Shown here: piece after piece, positions 36,809 through 45,596 of the stretch
How positions within the stretch are numbered: position 1 is the stretch's first letter
Layout: each line of letters begins with the position of its first letter
Source of the DNA: Wenzhouxiangella sp. AB-CW3
GTDB lineage: Bacteria > Pseudomonadota > Gammaproteobacteria > Xanthomonadales > Wenzhouxiangellaceae
NCBI RefSeq assembly: GCF_014725735.1
Contig: NZ_CP061368.1
Span: 3,735,225 to 3,799,224, forward strand
Direction: 5' to 3'
Length of the DNA stretch: 64,000 bases
Program-made: the position numbers and the translations under genes
Notes under the pieces: model-generated
What the model was told of the DNA's origin: nothing
The model's input: only the letters and a program-made list of their open reading frames with translations
Databases searched by the model: none

Positions 36809-36834
36809 CCCGGCACCGTGCATACGGTGCCGGG
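36809..36834. terminator. Terminator at the end of the his operon
   Basis: A perfect 11-bp stem (36809-36819 with 36824-36834, CCCGGCACCGT and its complement) has a 4-base loop. It lies between the convergent hisI and creatininase-family genes. Confidence 0.8.
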
Positions 36835-36847
36835 ACCGATCCGGTGG

Positions 36848-37591
36848 TCAACCCTCGGCCGGACTCACGAAACGACGATATTCCTCCAGTGCATCGGCCA
36901 GACCGGCCTCGTAGAAGCGCCGGCCATGTTCGCGGGTGGCGAGCTGCGGCTCCGAAGCGATGCGGCCATCCGGGAAATTCGCCCGGTAGCCGGCGGCATC
37001 CCGGATCGCCCCGTCTGGCGCACGCCTGGGTTCCAGTTCGGCATCGCGCTGCTGCTCGGGATAAGCGTGCCAGGTCAGCGACACCTCCGAGGCGGTCGCA
37101 TGCTTGCCGTCGGCATCGCCGAACAGTTCCTGCGACAGGCGGTTGACGCGTGGCCCGGCAAACCAGTTGCCCAGTTTCAGGTGCAGATTCGAAGGCTCGG
37201 ACGACAGGCTGGCCTCCGACCAGATCTCGGCAAAGGCGGTGTGAACCGGTGCGATGTTGCCGCCATGGCCGTTGAGAAAATAGAAATGGGTGAACCCCTG
37301 CGAGGCCAGTGAGGCGACCACATCGCGAATCACCGCAATCAGTGTCGTGGGCCGCAGGGTCATCGAGCCCGGAAAGGCCAGATGATGCTGGGCCACGCCG
37401 ATACTCAGGGTGGGGGCAACCAGAATGTCCTGCTCGGCCATGCCGCCGGCGATGGTTTCCGGGCAGATCGCATCGGTTCCGATCAGTCCGGTGGGGCCGT
37501 GCTGTTCGGTCGAGCCGATCGGAATAACCACACCGCTGGAATGCTTGAGGTAGGCCTCGATATCGGGCCAGGTCGACAACTGCAGATACAT
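36848..37591 (-). CDS. Creatininase-family amidohydrolase
   Basis: The 247-residue protein has the family's metal-binding motifs: Glu and His in PIGSTEQHGP, Asp in GTDAICPET, and the Glu/His region NGHGGN near residue 110. Family members include creatininase, FAPy-hydrolases and peptide-maturation enzymes (MftE), so the substrate is open. A strong AAGGAG precedes the ATG inside the end of the chorismatase gene, and the two are directly adjacent, so they probably form an operon. Confidence 0.85.
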   Translation of the reverse strand: MYLQLSTWPDIEAYLKHSSGVVIPIGSTEQHGPTGLIGTDAICPETIAGGMAEQDILVAPTLSIGVAQHHLAFPGSMTLRPTTLIAVIRDVVASLASQGFTHFYFLNGHGGNIAPVHTAFAEIWSEASLSSEPSNLHLKLGNWFAGPRVNRLSQELFGDADGKHATASEVSLTWHAYPEQQRDAELEPRRAPDGAIRDAAGYRANFPDGRIASEPQLATREHGRRFYEAGLADALEEYRRFVSPAEG

Positions 37592-38653
37592 TTACTTGCT
37601 CCTTGAATTCGAATGGGAATCGGGCTGGCCGAACCGGGTAAAGGCTCCGGCGGATCCAGACGGGCCCAGCACATGCCAGGCCTCGATCTCGACCAGCAGG
37701 TCACGACGACAGATATCACCTCGCAATCCGGCCAGCCGCGCGCCCGGCCAGCGCTGTCGCAGACGCTGTTCGACCAACGACCAGTCGGCTGCCTGACGCA
37801 CGTACACCCTGACCCGGCTGCCGCCATCGGGCTGCCCGGCGCCCGGACGGGCAAAGCGCTCGGCCGCGGTGTTGAGCAATACCTCGACATTGGTTGCGGC
37901 CTCATCGGTCTGGGCCAGCACATCACCGGGGTGCGCCGTGGCATGACCGACCACGCTGGCCGTGCCGGAGACCAGAACGGCGATGCCGTCATCGGCCAGG
38001 GGCAAGGCCGTGGCGCGGGCAAAGGCAGGGCTGCGCGGACCATAGCGGCGCGGATAATCCCAGGCCGAAACCTGGCGTGGGTTCTCCAGGGCCACTCCGG
38101 GACGCCGTCCGGCCAGGACAATCAGCCGAAAACGGGGTTCCTGACTGCCGATCGCCGTGGCCGCGCACATCTCGGCATCATCCAGCCCGGCCTCGGTCAG
38201 GGCGCGACCGCGCCCGGTGCAGAAGCGCCGGTAGCGCTCGTCATCGCCAGAACCATGATTGATTCCGGGCATGTAGTTCCAGCTTCGCAACAGCTCGGGA
38301 TAGCCGGCCGATCGCAAGTGATCGAGCAATTGCTTGTAAAGACGACAGGCCAGCGGATCCGGATCCTGCTCGATGCCATCAGCCTCGGTCAGGACCACGG
38401 CCATCAGGTCCCTGTCCCGCGCCCACCAGCCGCCATCGAGAGCGCCCGTTTCCAGCAGCGAAGGCACCTGCCAGTGCTCCCCGGCCAGATCACCGCCCAG
38501 CCAGACCAGGCCGGTACCCAGCGCCGCCCGGCCCCAGCCCGATGCCGCCAGCTCGAAAGCCAGGAGGTCCTGCCCCGCCGGACCACGATCGGCCCGGACA
38601 CTGAGACGTGGATAGGTCGCGCTGCCTGGCAGTGAAGAGGTCGATAGGCCCAT
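37592..38653 (-). CDS. Chorismatase of the FkbO/Hyg5/XanB2 family
   Basis: The 353-residue protein shows the chorismatase signatures RSWNYMPGIN, RYRRFCTGRG, a GSQEPRFRLIVLAG segment and NPRQVSAWDYPRRYGPRSP. Relatives hydrolyse chorismate to 3- or 4-hydroxybenzoate or a dihydrodiol; in Xanthomonas, XanB2 feeds ubiquinone and the xanthomonadin pigment. The product type cannot be assigned from the sequence. An upstream ATG at 38677 is possible. No ubiC-type gene is nearby. Confidence 0.82.
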   Translation of the reverse strand: MGLSTSSLPGSATYPRLSVRADRGPAGQDLLAFELAASGWGRAALGTGLVWLGGDLAGEHWQVPSLLETGALDGGWWARDRDLMAVVLTEADGIEQDPDPLACRLYKQLLDHLRSAGYPELLRSWNYMPGINHGSGDDERYRRFCTGRGRALTEAGLDDAEMCAATAIGSQEPRFRLIVLAGRRPGVALENPRQVSAWDYPRRYGPRSPAFARATALPLADDGIAVLVSGTASVVGHATAHPGDVLAQTDEAATNVEVLLNTAAERFARPGAGQPDGGSRVRVYVRQAADWSLVEQRLRQRWPGARLAGLRGDICRRDLLVEIEAWHVLGPSGSAGAFTRFGQPDSHSNSRSK

Positions 38654-38923
38654 GCAACGGCATTCTACCGGCTCCATGCAGCCAACGGCTGCCGGGTTGG
38701 CCGAAGCGATCATGGCCAAATCCGTGTATGCTTGAAGAAAAGAAAAAACCTGTAAAGCCGACAGCCGCCCCGGTTGCGTGGATCCGGATCGCGGAGCGAT
38801 GCAAGTGCGGTGCCTGCATGAACCAGCCATCTCGAGGGATAGCGGGATGTGGCAGCCCTGGCTGCTCCAGTTGTCGCTGTGCACCCACCAGAAACGTCGA
38901 AAGGGAATTAACCAGCAGCGCCC

Positions 38924-41059
38924 ATGACCCCGGCCCCGCCCACATCGAACAGCCCTGACTCGAAGGATGAAGCTGCTTCTGCCCTGTTTCGGAAGTTCTT
39001 CAGCATTTCTCCCGACGGCATAGTCCTGCTCGACAACGACGACCGCATCCTCAAGGCCAACCCCGCCTTTCTCCAACTGTTTGGCTATGCCATCGACGAA
39101 GTGCTGGGCCGGCCGATCAACGAACTGATCGTGGACCCGGGCAACAGCCATGCGGCCAAGGACCTTTCGCGTCGGGCGCTGAATGCCGAAGTTGTGCAGC
39201 AGGAAGCCCGCCGCCTGCGCAGCGACGGCACCGCCATCTATGTCGAAATCTTCGGCACGCCGGTCATGATCGACGAGCGGCAGGTCGGCATTTACGCCAT
39301 CTATCGCGACATCAGCGATCGAGTCAAGGCACTGCATGCGCTGCGTCATTCCGAGGAACTGTTTCAGCTGGTCACCGAGCACACCGGCCAGCTCGTCTAC
39401 GACTACGACCTGGAAACCGGCATCATCGACTGGTCCGGAGCCGTGCGTTCCGTGCTGGGACTGTCGCGCAGCGGGACTCGACGATTCAATATCGACCGCT
39501 GGGCAGAGCGCCTGCACCCCGAAGACCGCAAGCGCTGTGTGCACCTCATGGAACAGACCGAACGCAGCGGCGAGCCCTTCCATGTCGAGTACCGATTGCG
39601 ACGGCTGGGCGACGAATACATCCACGTCGAAGACCGTGGTGCCTATCTGCATGACGAGCCGGGCCAGCCTACACGCCTGATCGGCACGCTGACCGACATC
39701 ACCCAGCGCAAGGCCCAGGAAGAAGCCATCGCCTACCAGGCCACGCACGATGCCCTGACCGGCCTGGCCAATCGGTTTCGCTTCGAGGAAGCCGTCAATC
39801 AACTCGGTCGGATCGCCACCGATACAGGTCGAGAACACACACTGCTGTATATGGACCTGGACCAGTTCAAGGTCGTCAACGACACCTGTGGCCACAATGC
39901 CGGCGACGAACTGCTGCGCCAGATCAGCGACCGGATCGACGAACTGGTGCGTCCCGAAGACCTGCTCGCACGCCTGGGTGGTGACGAGTTCGGGCTTTTG
40001 CTCGTCGATACCGACACCGAGCAGGGCGCCCGCACTGCCGAAAAGATCATCGCGGCCGTCAACTCCTTCCGCTTTAACTGGCAGGAGCATCGCTTCACCA
40101 TCGGTATCAGCATCGGCCTGGTGGCACTGGACGGATCACTGGATTTCATCGATCTGCTCAAGGCCGCGGACCAGGCCTGCTACGCGGCCAAGGATCAGGG
40201 GCGCAACCGCTTCCACATCTACCACGAGCAGGATCGTCTGCTGCGCCAGCGCAGCGCCGAACTCGCTGCCGTGGCCGATGTCGGCGCCGCCATCGCGGAG
40301 AAGCGGTTCGAGCTGCATGCCCAGCGCATCGTCGACCTGCTCGATGACCGTTCAAGCCACGGCTACGAAATCCTGCTGCGCATGCGCGACCGGCGCGGCG
40401 AACTGATTCCACCCGGAGAGTTCATCCTGGGTGCCGAACGCTACGGTCGCATGAACGAACTGGACCGCTGGGTGGTCGAACACGCCCTGCAACGGATTGG
40501 CGAACAGGATCACAGCGCTGGCACCACCTCGGCCGGTGCGCCCTGGTTTTCGATCAACCTTTCCGGCATCACGGTGGGCGACACCGGTTTTGGGGACTTC
40601 GTCTGCGAGGCGGTGAAACGCCACAAGGTCGACCCGACACGCATCTGTTTCGAGATCACCGAAAGCGCTGCCATTACCCATCATCGCCATGCCGTGCGGT
40701 TTTTCAACACGGTCCGGGCCATGGGTTGCCGGGTCATGCTGGACGACTTTGGCAGCGGCCTGTCTTCTTTCGCCTACCTCAAGACCCTGCCCATCGACTT
40801 CATCAAGCTCGATGGTTCGCTGATCCACGACCTGGGCCGATCAGATTTCAGTCATGCCATCGTGCGCGCCATTCACGACGTGGCACGTGCCCTGCACATT
40901 CCACTGATCGCCGAGCATGTCGAAACCCCGGAGGTGCTCGATCAACTCAACGCCATCGGCGTGGAGTATGCCCAGGGTTTCCTGTTGCATCGGCCATCGC
41001 CCTGGCTGGTGCCCACCGGCATGACCCCACAGCGGCCGGCCCGTTCGGGTTCGTGCTGA
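38924..41059 (+). CDS. PAS-PAS-GGDEF-EAL cyclic-di-GMP protein
   Basis: The 711-residue soluble protein has two PAS domains (about 20-130 and 145-260), a GGDEF domain (about 268-425) and an EAL domain (about 445-695). The cyclase signature GGDEF is intact and preceded at the right distance by an inhibitory-site RPED. The EAL motif reads EIL, but the catalytic residues in SINLSG, FEITES, LDDFGSG, IKLDG and AEHVE are all present. It should be able to make and break cyclic di-GMP under PAS control. No membrane segment or riboswitch was found. Confidence 0.93.
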   Translation: MTPAPPTSNSPDSKDEAASALFRKFFSISPDGIVLLDNDDRILKANPAFLQLFGYAIDEVLGRPINELIVDPGNSHAAKDLSRRALNAEVVQQEARRLRSDGTAIYVEIFGTPVMIDERQVGIYAIYRDISDRVKALHALRHSEELFQLVTEHTGQLVYDYDLETGIIDWSGAVRSVLGLSRSGTRRFNIDRWAERLHPEDRKRCVHLMEQTERSGEPFHVEYRLRRLGDEYIHVEDRGAYLHDEPGQPTRLIGTLTDITQRKAQEEAIAYQATHDALTGLANRFRFEEAVNQLGRIATDTGREHTLLYMDLDQFKVVNDTCGHNAGDELLRQISDRIDELVRPEDLLARLGGDEFGLLLVDTDTEQGARTAEKIIAAVNSFRFNWQEHRFTIGISIGLVALDGSLDFIDLLKAADQACYAAKDQGRNRFHIYHEQDRLLRQRSAELAAVADVGAAIAEKRFELHAQRIVDLLDDRSSHGYEILLRMRDRRGELIPPGEFILGAERYGRMNELDRWVVEHALQRIGEQDHSAGTTSAGAPWFSINLSGITVGDTGFGDFVCEAVKRHKVDPTRICFEITESAAITHHRHAVRFFNTVRAMGCRVMLDDFGSGLSSFAYLKTLPIDFIKLDGSLIHDLGRSDFSHAIVRAIHDVARALHIPLIAEHVETPEVLDQLNAIGVEYAQGFLLHRPSPWLVPTGMTPQRPARSGSC

Positions 41060-41139
41060 TGCCTGTGCTGTCGGCCACCGAACCATTCCGGCATGCAGCG
41101 GTCGATTGACCGGAGACCGATAGACCCCATGATCGTGCA

Positions 41140-42111
41140 ATGACATTCCCCAGACCCACACTGATGCTGACCGCTCTGCTGACGGCGCTTCTGGCCACCG
41201 CCAGCGCAAGCGCCACTACATGGCCGGTAGACCACGACAACGAAGAAGTCGTCGGCGAGATTCATTACGAACATGCGCGGCGCAGCGACACGCTGATGGA
41301 TATCGCACGCTGGCTGAGCATGGGATACCGCGAGATCAGGCGGGCCAATCCGGAAGTGGATCTGTGGATTCCCGGCGAGGGCACCCGGGTGCTGATTCCC
41401 TCGAAGTTCGTGCTGCCCGACGCACCTCGCGAAGGGCTGGTGGTCAATCGAGCCGAAAAACGTCTTTATTTCTTCAACACCAATCCCGACAACGGGGCCA
41501 CGCAGGTCACCACCTATCCCATCGGCATCGGCAAGGCCGGACGCGAAACCCCGGTCGGCGAAGCCAGCGTGACCCAGCGCCTGGAGAATCCGGCCTGGTA
41601 CCCCACCGCCGGCGTGCGTGCCGACTATCGCGCCCGTGGCATCGAACTGCCGCGTGTCATTCCGCCCGGGCCGGACAACCCGCTGGGTCGCTTTGCCCTG
41701 ATGCTCGATATGGATGGTTATCTCATTCACGGCACCCACCGACCCGACGGCGTGGGAATGCGGGTCAGCCAGGGCTGTATCCGGCTATATCCGGAAGACA
41801 TCGAACGGCTGGTCTTCGACGTGCCCATCGGCACACCGGTCAGCCTGATCGACCAGCCCGTCAAGGCCGGCTTTCGAGAAGGGGGCCTGTACCTGGAAAT
41901 CCATCCGGGCCACGACGACAGCGTGCCGCCGCTGGATCAGGTTCGCGACGTGGTGGAGGCTGCCGTGGAGCGCAACCGCAAGCGTCTGAATCGAAGCGTG
42001 GACTGGGAGCGCGTCGAAACCGCCTGGCGCGAGGCCGACGGCGTGCCGCGCGAGATCACGGCCACAGGCAACGGCGAATCAGCATCGGCCGGACCAGCGA
42101 CCAGCCCGTAA
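41140..42111 (+). CDS. L,D-transpeptidase (YkuD domain)
   Basis: The 323-residue periplasmic protein has a signal peptide ending in ASASA and an N-terminal LysM-like segment (DTLMDIARWLSMGYREIRRANP). The YkuD catalytic domain has His in HGTHRPDG and Cys in SQGCIRLYPEDIE. Such ErfK/YbiS enzymes cross-link peptidoglycan or attach Lpp. An Lpp-like lipoprotein gene is next door on the opposite strand. Confidence 0.92.
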   Translation: MTFPRPTLMLTALLTALLATASASATTWPVDHDNEEVVGEIHYEHARRSDTLMDIARWLSMGYREIRRANPEVDLWIPGEGTRVLIPSKFVLPDAPREGLVVNRAEKRLYFFNTNPDNGATQVTTYPIGIGKAGRETPVGEASVTQRLENPAWYPTAGVRADYRARGIELPRVIPPGPDNPLGRFALMLDMDGYLIHGTHRPDGVGMRVSQGCIRLYPEDIERLVFDVPIGTPVSLIDQPVKAGFREGGLYLEIHPGHDDSVPPLDQVRDVVEAAVERNRKRLNRSVDWERVETAWREADGVPREITATGNGESASAGPATSP

Positions 42112-42116
42112 ACAAG

Positions 42117-42165
42117 AACGGCGGCCCAAGGGCCGCCGTTCAGCGTCTCTGAATGTTATAGAGAC
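42117..42165. terminator. Two hairpins between convergent genes
   Basis: The first is an 11-bp stem (42117-42127 with 42130-42140, AACGGCGGCCC). The second is a 6-bp stem (42145-42150 with 42160-42165, GTCTCT/AGAGAC) followed by CTTACTTTT on the plus strand. They end the L,D-transpeptidase gene and probably the convergent lipoprotein gene. Confidence 0.75.
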
Positions 42166-42169
42166 AGTC

Positions 42170-42463
42170 TTACTTTTCCTGCATGCGCTCAAGCGCACGA
42201 TCCAGCTTGTCATGGGCCTCGTCACAGCAACGCTGGGCGCCGTCGGCGGCCTGCTGGGCAGCACGGGCAGCTTCCATGGCTTCACGTGCAGCGTTTGCGG
42301 CATCCTGTGCAGCCTGCTGGGCCTGCTCGGCCGTCTGGTTGGCCTGCTCGGCCTGCTGCTGGGCACGCTCAACCGCAGCGGTGCTGGCGCAGCCAGCCAC
42401 GAACGCGATCACAGCGGCGACCAGGAAAAGCCTGAACGAAGAAAACATGCTCTTGCTCACCAT
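42170..42463 (-). CDS. Lpp/OprI-like alanine-zipper lipoprotein
   Basis: The 97-residue product has a lipoprotein signal peptide with lipobox VAGC. It continues with an Ala/Gln/Glu heptad-rich coiled coil (AEQANQTAEQAQQAAQDAAN and so on) ending in MQEK. This matches the Lpp/OprI major outer-membrane lipoproteins, with a C-terminal Lys available for peptidoglycan attachment. The neighbouring L,D-transpeptidase is a natural partner. Confidence 0.85.
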   Translation of the reverse strand: MVSKSMFSSFRLFLVAAVIAFVAGCASTAAVERAQQQAEQANQTAEQAQQAAQDAANAAREAMEAARAAQQAADGAQRCCDEAHDKLDRALERMQEK

Positions 42464-42616
42464 AATTCACTCCATCGAAACACGATTGTTGTTACTGCTT
42501 CCGGCCATCGAACCCCCCATCACCAACATGACCGAGTGGCCCGGGACCGGCCTGATTTTGTCTCGCGGCCTCGGCACGGGCATAAGACCGCTTGGTACTG
42601 TATCTTACAGCACTTT

Positions 42617-44692
42617 TCACAAAAGTGCCCGCTCAACGCGATCCTCGTCATTTTTCTCGTCGCTGTCCTCGTCCTCGTCGGTTTCATCGTCGGCAGAGCG
42701 ATCTCGGCGCGTATCAAGCAGCCCACGCAACAACTGGCGACCGGCCTCCTCGCGCTCGCGTCGACCCTGCTGGGCATCACTGTCCTCGCGCTCCGTATCT
42801 TCGTCGTCTTCGCGCGGCCGGTCGATCCGATCGAGCAGCCGGCGGCCAAGCTCGTCACGCACCGCGCGCTCGGCAATGCCGGCCACGTCCACACTGACAA
42901 CCGGCGCAGTCACCGGGCCGACAATGGCCAGGGGAATGCTGCCGCCGGTGGCCGAGCGCAGCCGCGAGGGCAGTTGTTCCAGGAGGCTTTCGCCCAGGTC
43001 GAGCTCGATGCGGTAGTCGACCTGATCAGCCGTGAAATCGATCCGGCCGCTGCCGCGGGCACCGAATCCGGACGCAGCCAGGTCCAGGTCGGGCAGATTG
43101 ATGACGCCATCCTCGGCACGCAGACTGCCGCTCAACGAGCGAAACGGTGTCTGCCCGCTGAAGGCCTGACGCACGTTACCCAGGCTGGCGACGGTCAGCT
43201 CCTGCTCGATCAACTGGTTCAGATCGATGCCGTGCACGGCGCCATCAGTCAACTGGAACTGGCCGCTGCCGTCAATCGAGGCGAGAATGTCGCGAAGTTC
43301 AAGGCCGCGGAAGCTCAGATCCAGCGACAGATCGCCGCTGCCCGCCACTGGCGCGTGATCGCTGAACAATCCTGCCATCTGTTCAATCAGCACACCGGAC
43401 AGACGCGGCTGAAGATGAACGGCCGGCGGGTCCTGGTTGAAATCGACCTCGACACGGCCCTCGAATCCTCCACCGAACAAACGGGCCTCGAGCGGATCAA
43501 GCCGCAGCATGCCGTCAACCAGGTGGCTGCCGGCCCGGACCTGACTCAATTCCAGCCCTTCGGCCAGCACCAGCTCATCCAGGTTCAGATCGACGCGCAG
43601 ATCAACCGCGGTCAGCGGGGAGAAGTCCGTTGCCTCGCCATTGTCCGGAGCCGGGGATGGATCATCGCCATCCAGGGCGGCCAGCGTGCGCAGGTCCAGG
43701 CGCTCGCCGCGCAGCGCCATACGCCCGCGCAGCGGATCGGCCAGTACCAGCTCGGCATCCAGGTCCAGACGCTGTCCATCCAGGCGAAGCTCGGCGCCGG
43801 GCACGGCCAGGCGCACCGGGTCGTCAAGCGTCAGCGCAAGAGGTTCGGTGAGCGCCAGCCCCGCCTGCAGGTCGGGCAGGTCCAGTTGTACTTCAAATCG
43901 CGGCACAACGAGCGACATCGGATCGGCGGAAAGATCAACCCGCGTATCCCCCTCGGCCCGGACCCGAGCCTGCGCCGCCGGCAGATTGAAATCGGCCCGC
44001 CACCGATCAAGCTCGACGGCCGACAGATTGGCCGCCAGGCGCAGCGTGCCGGAAACCTCCAGCCCCTCGATCACGACATCAGCACCGTCCAGGAAACGAC
44101 CGCGCAGCGTGAAATCGATATCCGAGTCGGCCGCGAAGCCGGCCATGTCGAACGATTCGACCGCAATCTCGCGCCGGGTGTCTTCGGCCAGATCCAGAAG
44201 CACCACCGAGACCGAGCGCAACCCCACCGCCCCGGTCTGCAAACCGGACAAATCGGGCTCTCGCGGCGCGTCCGCCGCGGCAGGGTCGGGATCCTCGGCG
44301 AACAGGCCTTCCAGGTTGCTGGCACCCTGGCGATCAGTGACCAGGTTGAAAGTGGCCTGCTCGAAATCGATGGCCCCAATCTCCAACTCGCCCCGGATCA
44401 GGGGCCAGACCCGCACGGCCGCGCGGGCCACGCCAATTTCCGCCAATGGTGGCGCTTCCGCGAAGCCCGGCGGATTGCCAACCGAGGCATCGCGGATCTC
44501 GAACGCCAGCCAAGGAAACAGGCGCAATTGAATCGAGCCGTCCAGACGCACCTCGCGTCCGATCTGGTCGGAGGCGCGCTCGGCGATCTGTTCTCGATAA
44601 TCGTCCGGGTCGATCAACACGACCGCGGCCAGGGCGGCCACAACAATCACCAGGATCAGGACAACCAGAACCAGAATGATTCGACGCAGCAT
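42617..44692 (-). CDS. AsmA-family protein
   Basis: The 691-residue protein has an N-terminal membrane helix (VLILVIVVAALAAVVLI), an AsmA N-domain with VRLDGSIQLRLFPWLAFEI, long repetitive beta-strands and the C-terminal AsmA_2 core near DLNQLIEQELTVASLGN. A charged low-complexity tail rich in Asp/Glu/Arg ends the protein. AsmA-like proteins are envelope lipid-transport factors. It is transcribed alone. Confidence 0.9.
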   Translation of the reverse strand: MLRRIILVLVVLILVIVVAALAAVVLIDPDDYREQIAERASDQIGREVRLDGSIQLRLFPWLAFEIRDASVGNPPGFAEAPPLAEIGVARAAVRVWPLIRGELEIGAIDFEQATFNLVTDRQGASNLEGLFAEDPDPAAADAPREPDLSGLQTGAVGLRSVSVVLLDLAEDTRREIAVESFDMAGFAADSDIDFTLRGRFLDGADVVIEGLEVSGTLRLAANLSAVELDRWRADFNLPAAQARVRAEGDTRVDLSADPMSLVVPRFEVQLDLPDLQAGLALTEPLALTLDDPVRLAVPGAELRLDGQRLDLDAELVLADPLRGRMALRGERLDLRTLAALDGDDPSPAPDNGEATDFSPLTAVDLRVDLNLDELVLAEGLELSQVRAGSHLVDGMLRLDPLEARLFGGGFEGRVEVDFNQDPPAVHLQPRLSGVLIEQMAGLFSDHAPVAGSGDLSLDLSFRGLELRDILASIDGSGQFQLTDGAVHGIDLNQLIEQELTVASLGNVRQAFSGQTPFRSLSGSLRAEDGVINLPDLDLAASGFGARGSGRIDFTADQVDYRIELDLGESLLEQLPSRLRSATGGSIPLAIVGPVTAPVVSVDVAGIAERAVRDELGRRLLDRIDRPREDDEDTEREDSDAQQGRREREEAGRQLLRGLLDTRRDRSADDETDEDEDSDEKNDEDRVERALL

Positions 44693-44777
44693 CTGTGTGC
44701 TCTCCGCAATGCCTCCAGAGCTGCAAGCTTATCAGACGATCATTTGTTTCCTGTTGGCAGTTGGTAAAGTCGTTGTT

Positions 44778-45395
44778 TCACAGGCCAAACCATGCAAAGG
44801 CGTAGCCTTCAAGCAACTCCTCGCGATGCGGCTGGACCATTTCCACCGTCTCATCGGGCACTTCCCAGGTCTGCTCCTGCATGGCGGAGTCGCCATAGGC
44901 AGCCACCGCCACTTCCTGCCCCAGGGCCCGGAAGGTCTGATTGCGTACGTACAGGTACTCCTGCAGCGAGAAGTTGTAACGGTTGAGCGAATCGACCTGC
45001 GCGCGCTTGGCCTCCAGCAGCAGATCGCCGAGACCACGGTAGGCGGTCACGATCTCGCCCAGGCTGGCGTCTCGATCATCGCTGTCAATCTGCTCCTGCA
45101 TCGATTCGAACTTGTCCTTGAGCTCTCCCATGCGTCCTTCCATGGCCTCGCGCATATCACGCTGGGCGACCAGGAAGCGCTGGAACTGCTCTCCGGAAAC
45201 CGAACCGTCACCCGGCGGCTCGAACCGCGTGGTGCGGTCGATCTGTTCGTTGAGCTCGGCGTACTCACTGACGAACTGCTCGACATCGGTCACAAAATCA
45301 TAGGCCGGCTTGATCACGAAGAAGTAACCGGCAATGCCGCCACCACCGATCAGCAACACGACCACCACCAGGCATCCAACCAGTATCTTGGGCAT
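44778..45395 (-). CDS. Membrane-anchored hypothetical protein
   Basis: The ATG at 45395 has a strong AAGGAG 7 bases upstream, which overrides a longer frame to 45578. The 205-residue product has one N-terminal helix (ILVGCLVVVVLLIGGGGIAG) and a mostly helical extracytoplasmic domain with coiled-coil character. No family is recognised. It is divergent from the phosphodiesterase gene. Confidence 0.7.
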   Translation of the reverse strand: MPKILVGCLVVVVLLIGGGGIAGYFFVIKPAYDFVTDVEQFVSEYAELNEQIDRTTRFEPPGDGSVSGEQFQRFLVAQRDMREAMEGRMGELKDKFESMQEQIDSDDRDASLGEIVTAYRGLGDLLLEAKRAQVDSLNRYNFSLQEYLYVRNQTFRALGQEVAVAAYGDSAMQEQTWEVPDETVEMVQPHREELLEGYAFAWFGL

Positions 45396-45596
45396 TCGAG
45401 GCTCCTTGCACATTCTCGTAAACAGGGCGCGGTTTTTGCCGCTTGCGGCCGTCGGACCGGCCCAGCATTCTATGACCGCAAAAGCACGGTCGCGATATTC
45501 AGTACGAAAAACGGGCCCGGATTCTGCCATTCCGATGGCGAGTTCAGGCAGAATCTGGAACGGATATCCGTTGGCCACGCAGGATGCAATCTCGCC

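Noticed and set aside
38654-38923. Possible cyclic-di-GMP riboswitch before the GGDEF-EAL gene
   Set aside because: The GEMM-I core motifs could not be found; only short unrelated hairpins are present.
38654-40090. Extension of the chorismatase frame to 832 codons
   Set aside because: The upstream part is antisense to the PAS-GGDEF-EAL gene and has no chorismatase similarity; the family starts near 38653.
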